DNA of 10,935 nucleotides from positions 1 through 10,935 of the forward strand of contig CAMWHN010000048.1 of NCBI GenBank assembly GCA_947174085.1. Reading direction: 5' to 3'. Shown here piece by piece: positions 1 through 4,988 of the stretch. The translations under genes were made by a program, and so were the position numbers. This DNA comes from an uncultured Ruminococcus sp. (GTDB taxonomy: Bacteria; Bacillota; Clostridia; Oscillospirales; Ruminococcaceae). Numbering within the stretch: the stretch's first letter is position 1; each line of letters starts with the position of its first letter. The notes under the pieces are model-generated. The model had not been told where the DNA came from. It saw only the letters and a list, made by a program, of their open reading frames with translations, and searched no databases.

Positions 1-36
1 TATTTCTAAATTATGAACACAATGCCGTCAAGGTCG
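1..36. repeat. Left copy of terminal direct repeat (circular junction)
   Basis: The first 36 bases are identical to bases 10900-10935. With no phage packaging or structural genes present, the simplest reading is that a circular molecule was cut open with a short assembly overlap, giving a unit length of 10,899 bp. A genuine terminal redundancy of a linear element is the less likely alternative. A diverged copy of the sequence spanning this junction lies at about 206-238. Confidence 0.85.
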
Positions 37-41
37 CAGAC

Positions 42-120
42 TTTGCCCAATAATTTTAGCGGAACTGAATACCCTGTTTTGCACAACCTGATAAGGCGTG
101 CAAAACAGGTATTGGGTAAA
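42..120. repeat. Nested long inverted repeat near the junction
   Basis: Arms 68-84 and 98-113 pair over 16 bases with one bulged C (shared arm CTGTTTTGCAC / GTGCAAAACAG) around a 13-base loop. An outer pair, TTTGCCCAATA (42-52) and TATTGGGTAAA (110-120), matches in 10 of 11 positions and overlaps the inner right arm, so two alternative folds are possible. No T-run follows on either strand, so it is not an ordinary terminator. It could be a cruciform, a replication structure or an RNA switch; the role is unknown. The rest of 1-330 holds no credible gene. Confidence 0.6.
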
Positions 121-249
121 CAGTATCTGTTTTGTTTGAAATTTCTCAAAATCTAATTTTTAGATTGGAAAAACTAAAAATTTTTCTAATTTCAGAACCA
201 GAATTTGAAAAAATAATTGTTTCTAAATCATGAATACCAAAATTAAAGA

Positions 250-293
250 TTCGCCTATAATAAAAAGATTCTTCTTTTACAGGCGAACAGCTT
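250..293 (+). repeat. Dispersed hairpin element, copy E1
   Basis: Inverted arms TTCGCCT (250-256) and AGGCGAA (281-287) enclose an A-rich then T-rich centre, followed by CAGCTT. This matches the family seen at 4397, 7779, 7964, 9253 and 10418: a CCTRTAA arm, a GATTCTC-like centre, a TTAYAGG arm, then (A)CAGCTCC. It lies downstream of the 187-aa gene and its terminator. Confidence 0.7.
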
Positions 294-330
294 CGTTTAT
301 GCAAGTTGCTGAATTTCTTTGTTGGTATAA

Positions 331-377
331 CAAATAAAAGCGTTTCATCAGCTGTTGTGAAACGTTGATGAAACGCT
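331..377 (-). terminator. Rho-independent terminator of the primase operon
   Basis: Perfect 12-bp arms AGCGTTTCATCA (339-350) and TGATGAAACGCT (366-377) enclose a 15-base loop. Read on the minus strand the stem is followed by TTTATTTGTT. It sits 53 bases beyond the stop codon of the 187-aa gene, where an operon terminator is expected. Confidence 0.8.
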
Positions 378-429
378 AGTAAAACGTTTTTCAATATAAT
401 TTTTCGTGATGTTGCACAAAATGAATTGT

Positions 430-993
430 TTATTTAAACAATACCAAATAATGATAATAGCCACCATCAAATTTATTTTTATATGATTTTTTTAAAGCAA
501 CATGCCAACATGAACCGAAAAGATTTTCATCAAGAACTTTGTCAATTTCTTTTAAAGTCTTTGTCCAGATACGCACAGGCAGAATAACAGAAATATTTTC
601 CTTTAACCATTTATTAAATTCCTCTTTTTCCCGAAAATATTCAATTGGAGAAAACAAAGAAATATATTTATCTTCATATTCATACTGTCCGACAAAATGT
701 AAAACTCCAGAATGTGATAAGACAGCTATTTCTTCATGTGATAAGCAAAACTTTTTTCTAAAATAATATTCTGAAATTCCAAATCCAAAATCTTCTAAAA
801 TCTTCATTGGCGGAATTTCTGCAACCACTTTCAAAACAATATTATCACGTTTCTTACAATCAGATATGTTTATGCCCTCGTGTTTCGCATAATTTTTTAA
901 ATCACTAAGCAAAACTTTATTATACTGTTTGTGACTTTTCATCAATTCAGATTTGAGAAAAGTATGGATTTCATCTGTAACATCTCTTTCCAT
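430..993 (-). CDS. Hypothetical protein, 187 aa, family not recognised
   Basis: I do not recognise this protein. It starts at an ATG preceded by AAAGGAG with 7-base spacing. It appears soluble: no signal peptide or membrane segment, many Lys and Glu, and an aromatic-rich C-terminal third (W/Y clusters around residues 130-185, including a GGYYHY stretch). No Walker, HTH, zinc or nuclease motif is evident. Only 32 bases separate it from the primase-helicase stop codon, with no promoter between them, and a terminator follows at 331-377, so it is very probably the second gene of that operon. The linkage could mean a replication accessory role or a passenger gene; the sequence does not decide. Its ribosome site lies within one copy of the recurrent GGAGCTGT octamer. 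Confidence 0.75.
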   Translation of the reverse strand: MERDVTDEIHTFLKSELMKSHKQYNKVLLSDLKNYAKHEGINISDCKKRDNIVLKVVAEIPPMKILEDFGFGISEYYFRKKFCLSHEEIAVLSHSGVLHFVGQYEYEDKYISLFSPIEYFREKEEFNKWLKENISVILPVRIWTKTLKEIDKVLDENLFGSCWHVALKKSYKNKFDGGYYHYLVLFK

Positions 994-996
994 AAA

Positions 997-1004
997 ACAG
1001 CTCC
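997..1004 (-). promoter_or_regulatory. Ribosome binding site made from the recurrent GGAGCTGT octamer
   Basis: On the minus strand AAAGGAGCTGTTTTATG gives a good Shine-Dalgarno core 7 bases from the ATG of the 187-aa gene. The octamer GGAGCTGT is the same one repeated elsewhere, mostly away from genes. Confidence 0.7.
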
Positions 1005-1025
1005 TTTCAAAAACTATTTAAATTT

Positions 1026-3131
1026 TCAGCCAATTTTCACAAGTCCTCTTTTTATTGGAATTGGAGCTGGTTTTTCATCTTCTCTTATTTCTTCAAAATA
1101 GTTAAACATGGGATAATACTTATATCCAATCTTCTTCCCTGTAGCTCCGTTTCTATTTTTCAGGATTACTAATTCAATCTCTCTTGGATTCTTTGCTTTT
1201 GCTTCGGTTACATCAAACTCTTTTGTTCCTGTTCCTTTAAGTTGCAAGCCAATCAGAACGTCAGAACTATATTCAACCGCTCCAGATTCTTTATACGATT
1301 GCATACTTACAGGCGAACTATAATTATCACGATTAAAACTTGAAATTGCTATAACAGGAATTTTGAAATCTCTGGAAATTCTTTTCAGCTCCAGAACGGC
1401 TTTGTCTGTGTTCTGCTTATCAGTGGCTCTATCATTCGTTGGTGCTAAAATTTGCAAGTAGTCAATCAGGACAACAGGCTTTCTTCCTGTAATAGAAATA
1501 TGTCTCTCAACAGTTTCTCTAACCTGTTCTATTCCTATGTCTCCCATTCCCTCATGAATAAAAATATTTTCTGCGTACCGTCCGTAGTTAGAAATTGAAC
1601 GCTGAATTAGGTCTTTTTCTATTTTTGAATACTTTGCATACCGTGAACCAGTCGTAATACCTCTTGCTGTCTTAGCGTCCTGAATCCGTCCATTATTTTT
1701 AAGTACGTCCAGAAATGTTAATCTGGATATACTCTTTGCCATCAGCTCCGTTCTTGCCATTTCCAAAGAGAATATTAATATTTCTTGTCCGCTTTCTGCT
1801 ATCTGGTCGCACATCTGTGTGACAAATGTCGTTTTTCCTAAGGAGCTGATAGCACCAGCAATATATAATCCCTCGTATAATCCGCCATCAAGTATTGTAT
1901 CAAGTACTCTGAATCTAGTTGGAATGTATGGAGTGTTTACGCTTTGAGCGATACCATTAACAAAATCCTGCAAGTGATTTGCAACAGAAGTCTTTAAATA
2001 TTCTTCTTCCTGAATCAGCTTTTCAGCTCCATCTGGATTCTGTTCTATTTCTTCTACTATACTAGAAAATGATTCTCTATCAGCTAGTAAAGCCTCGTTA
2101 GCGTCCTTGTATGGTTTGGCAATGTCTATCTGATAATAAACTATGCCTAATTTCTGTAAACTATCTATAAGCTTGCTAGTAGCTTCTGTGCCTGTCTTGT
2201 CATTATCCAGTGAAACAATCAATGGCTGTACAGGCTTCTGCTTCTCCATTATTTCAAGCAACTTTCTAGCATTTGAAACGCTCCCTAAAGCGATTGCTTC
2301 ACCGCCAACATCAATAATTGACAGTGCATCTATTTCACCCTCGACAATAAATATGGGCTTCTGGGCTTTCTGTAGGACATTGACATTGAAAATATGTACA
2401 GCTCCGACTTTGCTTTTACTATATTTTTTCTGCATATCTGTTAAATTATTTCTTGTATCTCTTGCTAGGTAGCTGTGCTTGCTTGTTGGGATAATCAGAC
2501 GTGGGCTTGTTGGTACTGTCAACGGTGTTTTCGGGTGTCTCCAATTCTCAACATAGCCGATTTTGAAACGGTTTAAGGTGTCAAGGCTGATTCCTCTGTG
2601 ATAGTCCGTTTTGCTTATGTTCTGATTCGCCTGCAAAAAGAAATTTGTATAATCCACTTCTGGAACTGTTTCTGTAGAGCTGTCAGCCTGTAAAAAATTT
2701 CCCGTAATAAGAGAATCCCTCTTTTTGTCCTTTGGTGGCTTACTAGCCGTTGTAGGTGTAGTTTTACTAAAATTTCTTTGAACCGTCTCTACAGGCTTGC
2801 TATACGCTTTAAAATCGGGTCTATAATCGTCATCAACAAAAATGTTATAATAGTTATATGCCGTCCTGAACGCTTCTGCATTGTCTGAAATGTCTGTATG
2901 CAGTTTCCAAAGCTCTAACACATCTGCATATAAATCACAGCAGAAACATTTCCAATGCGGAAATCTTGACTTGCTGGACGTGTCCAGAACAATTCCGTCT
3001 CCGTCCTTTCCTTTTCCATTTTCACAATTCGGGCAAATGTATGTGTAGTGTCCGTTAACTTTTCGTTTTGCCGTCTCCAGAAAATCTGGTTCTCTGGTTA
3101 GCAGTTCTTTTCTTGCTTCTTCTCTAGTCAT
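1026..3131 (-). CDS. Fused DNA primase-helicase (zinc ribbon, TOPRIM, DnaB/Twinkle-like ATPase), 701 aa
   Basis: Likely unwinds plasmid DNA and lays down primers at the fork. Numbering from the start used here: zinc ribbon with CPNC at 33-36 and paired Cys at 62 and 65; a low-complexity linker at about 105-175; a TOPRIM domain with EGEID near 264-268 and DND at 309-311; then a RecA-fold helicase domain with Walker A SSLGKTT at 429-435 and Walker B VVLIDYLQIL at 553-562 (catalytic Asp 557). The DnaB-type A-x-P-S-x-GKT loop has Ser where Pro is usual. A longer frame opens at 3197, but the ATG at 3131 has AAAGGAG at ideal distance while the upstream ATGs do not, and the extra 22 codons lie mostly in a repeat element. 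Two further repeat copies are translated inside the linker. The layout resembles phage and plasmid T7 gp4/Twinkle-like proteins. Co-transcribed with the 187-aa gene. Confidence 0.93.
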   Translation of the reverse strand: MTREEARKELLTREPDFLETAKRKVNGHYTYICPNCENGKGKDGDGIVLDTSSKSRFPHWKCFCCDLYADVLELWKLHTDISDNAEAFRTAYNYYNIFVDDDYRPDFKAYSKPVETVQRNFSKTTPTTASKPPKDKKRDSLITGNFLQADSSTETVPEVDYTNFFLQANQNISKTDYHRGISLDTLNRFKIGYVENWRHPKTPLTVPTSPRLIIPTSKHSYLARDTRNNLTDMQKKYSKSKVGAVHIFNVNVLQKAQKPIFIVEGEIDALSIIDVGGEAIALGSVSNARKLLEIMEKQKPVQPLIVSLDNDKTGTEATSKLIDSLQKLGIVYYQIDIAKPYKDANEALLADRESFSSIVEEIEQNPDGAEKLIQEEEYLKTSVANHLQDFVNGIAQSVNTPYIPTRFRVLDTILDGGLYEGLYIAGAISSLGKTTFVTQMCDQIAESGQEILIFSLEMARTELMAKSISRLTFLDVLKNNGRIQDAKTARGITTGSRYAKYSKIEKDLIQRSISNYGRYAENIFIHEGMGDIGIEQVRETVERHISITGRKPVVLIDYLQILAPTNDRATDKQNTDKAVLELKRISRDFKIPVIAISSFNRDNYSSPVSMQSYKESGAVEYSSDVLIGLQLKGTGTKEFDVTEAKAKNPREIELVILKNRNGATGKKIGYKYYPMFNYFEEIREDEKPAPIPIKRGLVKIG
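2622..2655 (-). repeat. Degenerate half copy of the dispersed element inside the primase gene
   Basis: On the minus strand TTCTTTTTGCAGGCGAATCAG closely matches the right half of copy E1 (TTCTTTTACAGGCGAACAG). It is in frame and encodes NFFLQANQ, echoing the peptide GNFLQADS encoded by copy E2 about 60 bases upstream. It falls in the linker between zinc ribbon and TOPRIM. Confidence 0.5.
2676..2721 (-). repeat. Dispersed hairpin element, copy E2, inside the primase gene
   Basis: Read on the minus strand it contains GATTCTCTTATTACGGG, an A/T-rich centre, TTTACAGGCTGACAGCTCT, the same order as the intergenic copies. It is translated in frame as the linker segment DSLITGNFLQADSS. A repeat otherwise found between genes has therefore been tolerated in, or captured by, a coding sequence. 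Confidence 0.75.
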
Positions 3132-3137
3132 TGAATA

Positions 3138-3190
3138 AGCTCCTTTCATTTCCTTTAAGGCACTCGCCTGTAATAAGAGAATCCTCTCTA
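3138..3190 (-). repeat. Dispersed hairpin element, copy E3, carrying the primase ribosome site
   Basis: On the minus strand GAGGATTCTCTTATTACAGG is followed by a short spacer and GGAGCT. The terminal AAAGGAG serves as the Shine-Dalgarno of the primase ATG at 3131. This copy accounts for most of the spurious N-terminal extension of the open frame. Confidence 0.7.
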
Positions 3191-3229
3191 TTGCCATTTG
3201 GTGCGGTTGCCTTTTCTGTTATTTTAGTC

Positions 3230-3259
3230 CGCCCAGCCCCCAAAATCAAGGGCTGGGCG
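3230..3259. promoter_or_regulatory. GC-rich perfect hairpin between iterons and primase gene
   Basis: Arms CGCCCAGCCC (3230-3239) and GGGCTGGGCG (3250-3259) pair perfectly over 10 GC-rich bases with a 10-base loop, in otherwise AT-rich DNA. Neither strand shows a T-run after it, so a simple terminator is unlikely. It would lie in the primase mRNA leader and beside the iterons, so it could be a translational control hairpin or a single-strand initiation or priming structure at the origin. Confidence 0.75.
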
Positions 3260-3318
3260 TGGCTGTTATAAGACTTATATAACTTACAGAAATTTTTGCC
3301 CTATTTTTTGCCTATATA

Positions 3319-3348
3319 TTGACAAATTTTTACCCCCCCCGTTACAAT
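3319..3348 (+). promoter_or_regulatory. Possible promoter overlapping the first iteron
   Basis: TTGACA (3319-3324), 18-base spacer containing a run of eight C, then TACAAT (3343-3348) inside iteron 1. If active it would send transcription through the iterons, and initiator binding would repress it. The C-run in the spacer makes this uncertain. Confidence 0.3.
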
Positions 3349-3406
3349 AAATCGTAAGGAACGTTACAATAAATCGTAAGGAACGTTACAATAAATCGTA
3401 AGGAAA
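3341..3406 (+). repeat. Three 22-bp iterons, probable replication origin
   Basis: Three head-to-tail direct repeats start at 3341, 3363 and 3385, each beginning GTTACAATAAATCGTAAGGA. The first two are complete at 22 bp; the third diverges after 20-21 bases. A 22-bp period equals about two helical turns, typical of initiator-binding iterons in theta-replicating plasmids. Preceded by a run of eight C and a GC-rich hairpin, and followed by AT-rich DNA (3405-3475) suited to melting. The probable initiator gene is elsewhere on the circle (8056-9225), so binding by that protein is inferred from family behaviour. Confidence 0.8.
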
Positions 3407-3475
3407 ATTACAAAATGTCAATAGTAAACATATGTTTCTTATGAAAATTTATACTTCTATAATAGCAAAAAAAAT

Positions 3476-3494
3476 ACTGGTCGTGTTGACCAGT
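3476..3494. repeat. Inverted repeat ACTGGTC/GACCAGT upstream of the 3512 promoter
   Basis: Perfect 7-bp arms around GTGTT, ending 17 bases before the -35 box of the strong plus-strand promoter. A candidate operator, or another member of the palindrome-rich set in this region. Confidence 0.5.
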
Positions 3495-3511
3495 GTTTGA
3501 ACAGTGAAAAC

Positions 3512-3540
3512 TTGACAGCTAAATAATAATATGATATAAT
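3512..3540 (+). promoter_or_regulatory. Perfect sigma-A promoter
   Basis: TTGACA (3512-3517), 17-base spacer, TATAAT (3535-3540): both hexamers match consensus. Transcription would start near 3547. No open reading frame with a ribosome site follows, so the product is probably non-coding. Confidence 0.8.
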
Positions 3541-3622
3541 TAAAAGTTTAAGGTATCTAAATAATGGGGTCGTGAAACACGACATTATCAACAGCAAGGG
3601 CAGAACATAACAAGCAACATGC

Positions 3623-3671
3623 TAAAGAAGAATCTTCTTATTATAGGCGATATTTTTATAGGCTGATTATA
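3623..3671 (+). repeat. Dispersed hairpin element, copy E4
   Basis: AAGAAG-AAT-CTTCTT hairpin, then TTATTATAGGC and a second TTTTTATAGGCTGA unit, matching the two-unit layout of the copies at 4397 and 9253. The terminal ACAGCTCC is replaced by a diverged ATTATAGC. Confidence 0.55.
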
Positions 3672-3699
3672 GCATAGCATAGTATGCCTTGATTCAGAG

Positions 3700-3727
3700 T
3701 GACCTTGCATGTAAGCGAGGGTTGCCC
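3700..3727 (+). repeat. 60-bp spaced direct repeat, copy 1
   Basis: Shares TGACCTTGCATGTAAG plus a G-rich/TTG/C-rich hairpin with 3760-3787, exactly 60 bases downstream. Here the hairpin is AGGG-TTG-CCCT followed by TTTC. The two copies differ at paired stem positions, which keeps the hairpin. Confidence 0.75.
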
Positions 3728-3736
3728 TTTCAAAAT

Positions 3737-3752
3737 GGAAACTCGAGTTTCC
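3737..3752. repeat. Palindrome with ACTCGAGT core, copy 1
   Basis: GGAAACTCGAGTTTCC is a perfect 16-bp palindrome, with flanking AAAA...TTTT extending the symmetry apart from one T/G position. It shares the ACTCGAGT core with 4108-4129, 4155-4176 and 4208-4225, but its outer arm (GGAA/TTCC) differs. Confidence 0.8.
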
Positions 3753-3759
3753 GTTTTCT

Positions 3760-3787
3760 TGACCTTGCATGTAAGTGGGGGTTGCCC
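3760..3787 (+). repeat. 60-bp spaced direct repeat, copy 2
   Basis: Second copy of the unit at 3700-3727. Its hairpin is strengthened to GGGGG-TTG-CCCCC and forms the terminator at 3777-3797. Confidence 0.75.
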
Positions 3788-3797
3788 CCTGTTTTTT
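3777..3797 (+). terminator. Rho-independent terminator
   Basis: GGGGG (3777-3781), TTG loop, CCCCC (3785-3789), then TG and TTTTTT (3792-3797). It would end the transcript from the 3512 promoter. Confidence 0.65.
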
Positions 3798-3970
3798 GGT
3801 ATGTTTTGAATCAACGAACAAAGAGCGAACAAAGAAGATACTAGAAATATAAAAGCAAAACCATATCTTGTTAGGGTTGTATGCAAGAAGTCACTAGAAT
3901 GATGACACTAGTTAAGCAGAAAAAGTTGATACATGTAGCAACTATTCAGAAAAACTGGATTCTGTAGCTG

Positions 3971-4015
3971 TCGTGAAATTCACGATAGATACTAGACCGG
4001 AATTTCCGGATTAGT
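3971..4015. repeat. Two adjacent perfect inverted repeats
   Basis: TCGTGAA-A-TTCACGA (3971-3985), then a nested repeat at 3991-4015: CCGGAA-T-TTCCGG inside ACTA/TAGT. Neither has a T-run. They belong to a set of small, unrelated perfect palindromes filling 3476-4493. Confidence 0.6.
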
Positions 4016-4027
4016 TATTATCAGAAA

Positions 4028-4072
4028 CAGAACAAACTATAACTTGTTACAGTTTCATGTTAAAGCCGTGAG
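4028..4072 (+). repeat. 45-bp inverted repeat, left copy
   Basis: Matches the reverse complement of 10583-10627 at 44 of 45 positions. Contains an imperfect dyad, AAACTATAAC and GTTACAGTTT around TT, as a recombinase or dimeric protein site would. Similarity continues weakly on both sides. The tyrosine recombinase gene lies between the two copies. Confidence 0.85.
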
Positions 4073-4107
4073 AGAATCCCAAGAGAGAACAGCTCCGTTG
4101 GAATGAT

Positions 4108-4232
4108 TTTGTAAACTCGAGTTTACAAATTACAATTGATTGCAAATAGAAAATTTTGTGCACTCGAGTGCACAAATGTGACATTGATGTCACAAAATCA
4201 ATCCTTTTGTTCACTCGAGTGAACATTTTTTT
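4108..4232. repeat. Cluster of three ACTCGAGT-core palindromes plus one other inverted repeat
   Basis: 4108-4129 is a perfect 22-bp palindrome with inner GTAAACTCGAGTTTAC. 4155-4176 is a perfect 22-bp palindrome with inner GTGCACTCGAGTGCAC. 4208-4225 is TGTTCACTCGAGTGAACA. The 8-bp core is constant while the outer arms change together on both sides, so symmetry rather than arm sequence is conserved. Between the second and third lies TGTGACAT-TG-ATGTCACA (4177-4194). The last is followed by TTTTTTT (4226-4232) and could terminate plus-strand transcription; no T-run of that length follows the others. Confidence 0.85.
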
Positions 4233-4252
4233 AGATTCTGGAGTTGTTAGGC

Positions 4253-4278
4253 TGTCGAACCCCGAGCGAACTCCGAGA
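4253..4278 (+). repeat. 26-bp inverted repeat, left copy
   Basis: Begins TGTCGAACCCCGAGCGAAC and matches the reverse complement of 10476-10501 at 22 of 26 positions. With the 45-bp pair at 4028/10583 it shows that 4.02-4.29 kb and 10.47-10.63 kb are related in opposite orientation. The ACTCGAGT palindromes sit between the two parts here but are absent between them in the other copy. Confidence 0.7.
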
Positions 4279-4284
4279 GAGAAC

Positions 4285-4300
4285 AGCTCAATTTTGAGCT
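4285..4300. repeat. Palindrome AGCTCAATTTTGAGCT
   Basis: Arms AGCTCAA and TTGAGCT pair perfectly around TT. The inner CTCAATTTTGAG recurs in a second palindrome at 6227-6250 with different, still complementary, outer arms. Confidence 0.6.
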
Positions 4301-4396
4301 TAACTCACTGTTATCTGATTAATAGGACTGTACAAAGTTGTACAATCAATTGTGCTTAGTTATCCAAAAAAAGAATATCTAGCAAATGGAATTTGA

Positions 4397-4455
4397 CCTG
4401 TAATAAAAAGGATTCTCTTTTATAGGCTAAATTCTTTTTACAGGTTGACAGCTCC
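4397..4455 (+). repeat. Dispersed hairpin element, copy E5 (full length)
   Basis: Outer arms CCTGTAA (4397-4403) and TTACAGG (4438-4444), inner GGATTCTCTTTTATAGGC, ending in TTGACAGCTCC. It shows two right-arm-like units (TTTTATAGG, then TTTTTACAGG), allowing alternative folds. No gene adjoins it; the next is rpn, ending at 4973. Confidence 0.75.
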
Positions 4456-4780
4456 AGAATATGCAAAATACGATATAGTAAAACACGATAGTGTTTATGA
4501 CAGTTTTTGAAAAATCTAAAAAAATGGTTTTCTGCGAATTTTTACACCCCTTTTCCAATCCCCCAATGAAAAAATTTCTTTAGGCATGTGGGGGGCTTGA
4601 AAATAGCAATCAATCCCAAAAATCATAGACCGACGGAACTCCGTGTGTAAGAATCAGAAATCAAAGGGGAATATTAACCATTGTTTTCAAACAATTCAAA
4701 TAAATTCAAACAAAATCAAATGCACAGAGTGAAAACGGGATTTTACGGGTAATAGTGGGATTAGACAGGACACGGAAAAA
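4456..4780. other. Non-coding stretch, no gene seen
   Basis: Contains a small inverted repeat AAACAC-GATA-GTGTTT near 4478, a C-run/G-run pair (CCCCCA near 4561 and TGGGGGG near 4590) that can form a long-range stem, and an A-rich stretch repeating ATTCAAA near 4690-4720. A similar CAATTCAAAT...AAATTCAAAC pattern occurs at 6355-6385. No frame with a ribosome site was found. Confidence 0.5.
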
Positions 4781-4869
4781 CTTTGGTTGTACACATACGG
4801 GATTATAGTTTTCCTGAAAATTTTGTACGGACGTGCGTACACTTTGGCGGTACACATACTGGATTATAG
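4781..4869 (+). repeat. Two 28-bp direct repeats 61 bases apart
   Basis: 4781-4808 and 4842-4869 share the pattern CTTTGG, two variable bases, GTACACATAC, one variable base, GGATTATAG (3 differences in 28). Between them lies the inverted repeat TGTACG (4824-4829) / CGTACA (4836-4841). A looser GTGGGATTAGAC lies upstream near 4756. They could be protein sites, such as a second iteron-like or partition set. Confidence 0.65.
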
Positions 4870-4901
4870 GAGCTGTTGTATTTTGCGTGTCAAATTACAT
4901 T

Positions 4902-4942
4902 CAACTCCCATCTGTCAGGCATGTGCTAGGAGCTATTAGCGG
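4902..4942 (+). repeat. 41-bp direct repeat flanking the rpn cassette, copy 1
   Basis: Shares ATCTGTCAGGCATGT and GGAGCTATT with 6288-6330, with only a few substitutions in between. ACTCC and GGAGCT can pair to form a hairpin. It lies just beyond the 3' end of the rpn gene; its partner lies beyond the other end of the two-gene cassette. Confidence 0.75.
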
Positions 4943-4988
4943 AATTTCTCTTATTACAGGCTGATTTACCTATTAATTCAACAGCTCC
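4941..4988 (+). repeat. Dispersed hairpin element, copy E6, overlapping the rpn stop codon
   Basis: GGAATTTCTCTTATTACAGG followed by CTGATTTACC and ending in ACAGCTCC (4981-4988). The right end supplies the last codons and stop of the rpn gene on the opposite strand. Confidence 0.65.

Larger units (their letters stand above)
3547..3797 (+). ncRNA. Candidate structured non-coding RNA near the origin, about 250 nt
   Basis: Bounded by a consensus promoter and, 250 bases on, a GGGGG-TTG-CCCCC hairpin followed by TTTTTT. In order it holds a bulged hairpin with arms GTCGTG/CACGAC and ATAAT/ATTAT (3561-3588), dispersed element E4 (3623-3671), then two 28-base repeats 60 bases apart with the palindrome GGAAACTCGAGTTTCC between them. 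No start codon with a usable ribosome site and no plausible protein was found. I do not recognise the RNA family. A role in replication control is suggested only by its position beside the iterons. Termination earlier, at E4 or the first repeat hairpin, is possible. Confidence 0.45.

Noticed and set aside
146..394. Minus-strand open frame of 82 codons downstream of the 187-aa gene
   Set aside because: It runs through the operon terminator and dispersed element E1, has no ribosome site and low-complexity content; the frame is a by-product of the repeats.
3132..3197. N-terminal extension of the primase-helicase to an upstream ATG
   Set aside because: The upstream ATG lacks a good ribosome site and most of the 22 extra codons are dispersed element E3; the ATG at 3131 has AAAGGAG at proper spacing.
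3341..3406. Short CRISPR-like array
   Set aside because: The 22-bp units are contiguous with no spacers; this is an iteron array.
3588..3886. Two overlapping minus-strand frames with repeated peptide (MQGQ/MQGH-like)
   Set aside because: The peptide repetition is just translation of the 60-bp direct repeats; no ribosome site, and the opposite strand carries the promoter and terminator signals.
4028..4072. A dif-like XerC/XerD site (CTATAA and TTCATGTTAA stretches)
   Set aside because: The half-site-like motifs are about 12 bases apart rather than the 6-8 expected, so I treat it only as a generic inverted repeat.
4156..4359. Plus-strand frame of 67 codons
   Set aside because: Begins inside an ACTCGAGT palindrome, runs through several palindromes and the 26-bp repeat, and has no Shine-Dalgarno.
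4360..4368. DnaA box (TTATCCAAA)
   Set aside because: One mismatch to TTATCCACA, single isolated copy away from the iterons; too common by chance in AT-rich DNA.
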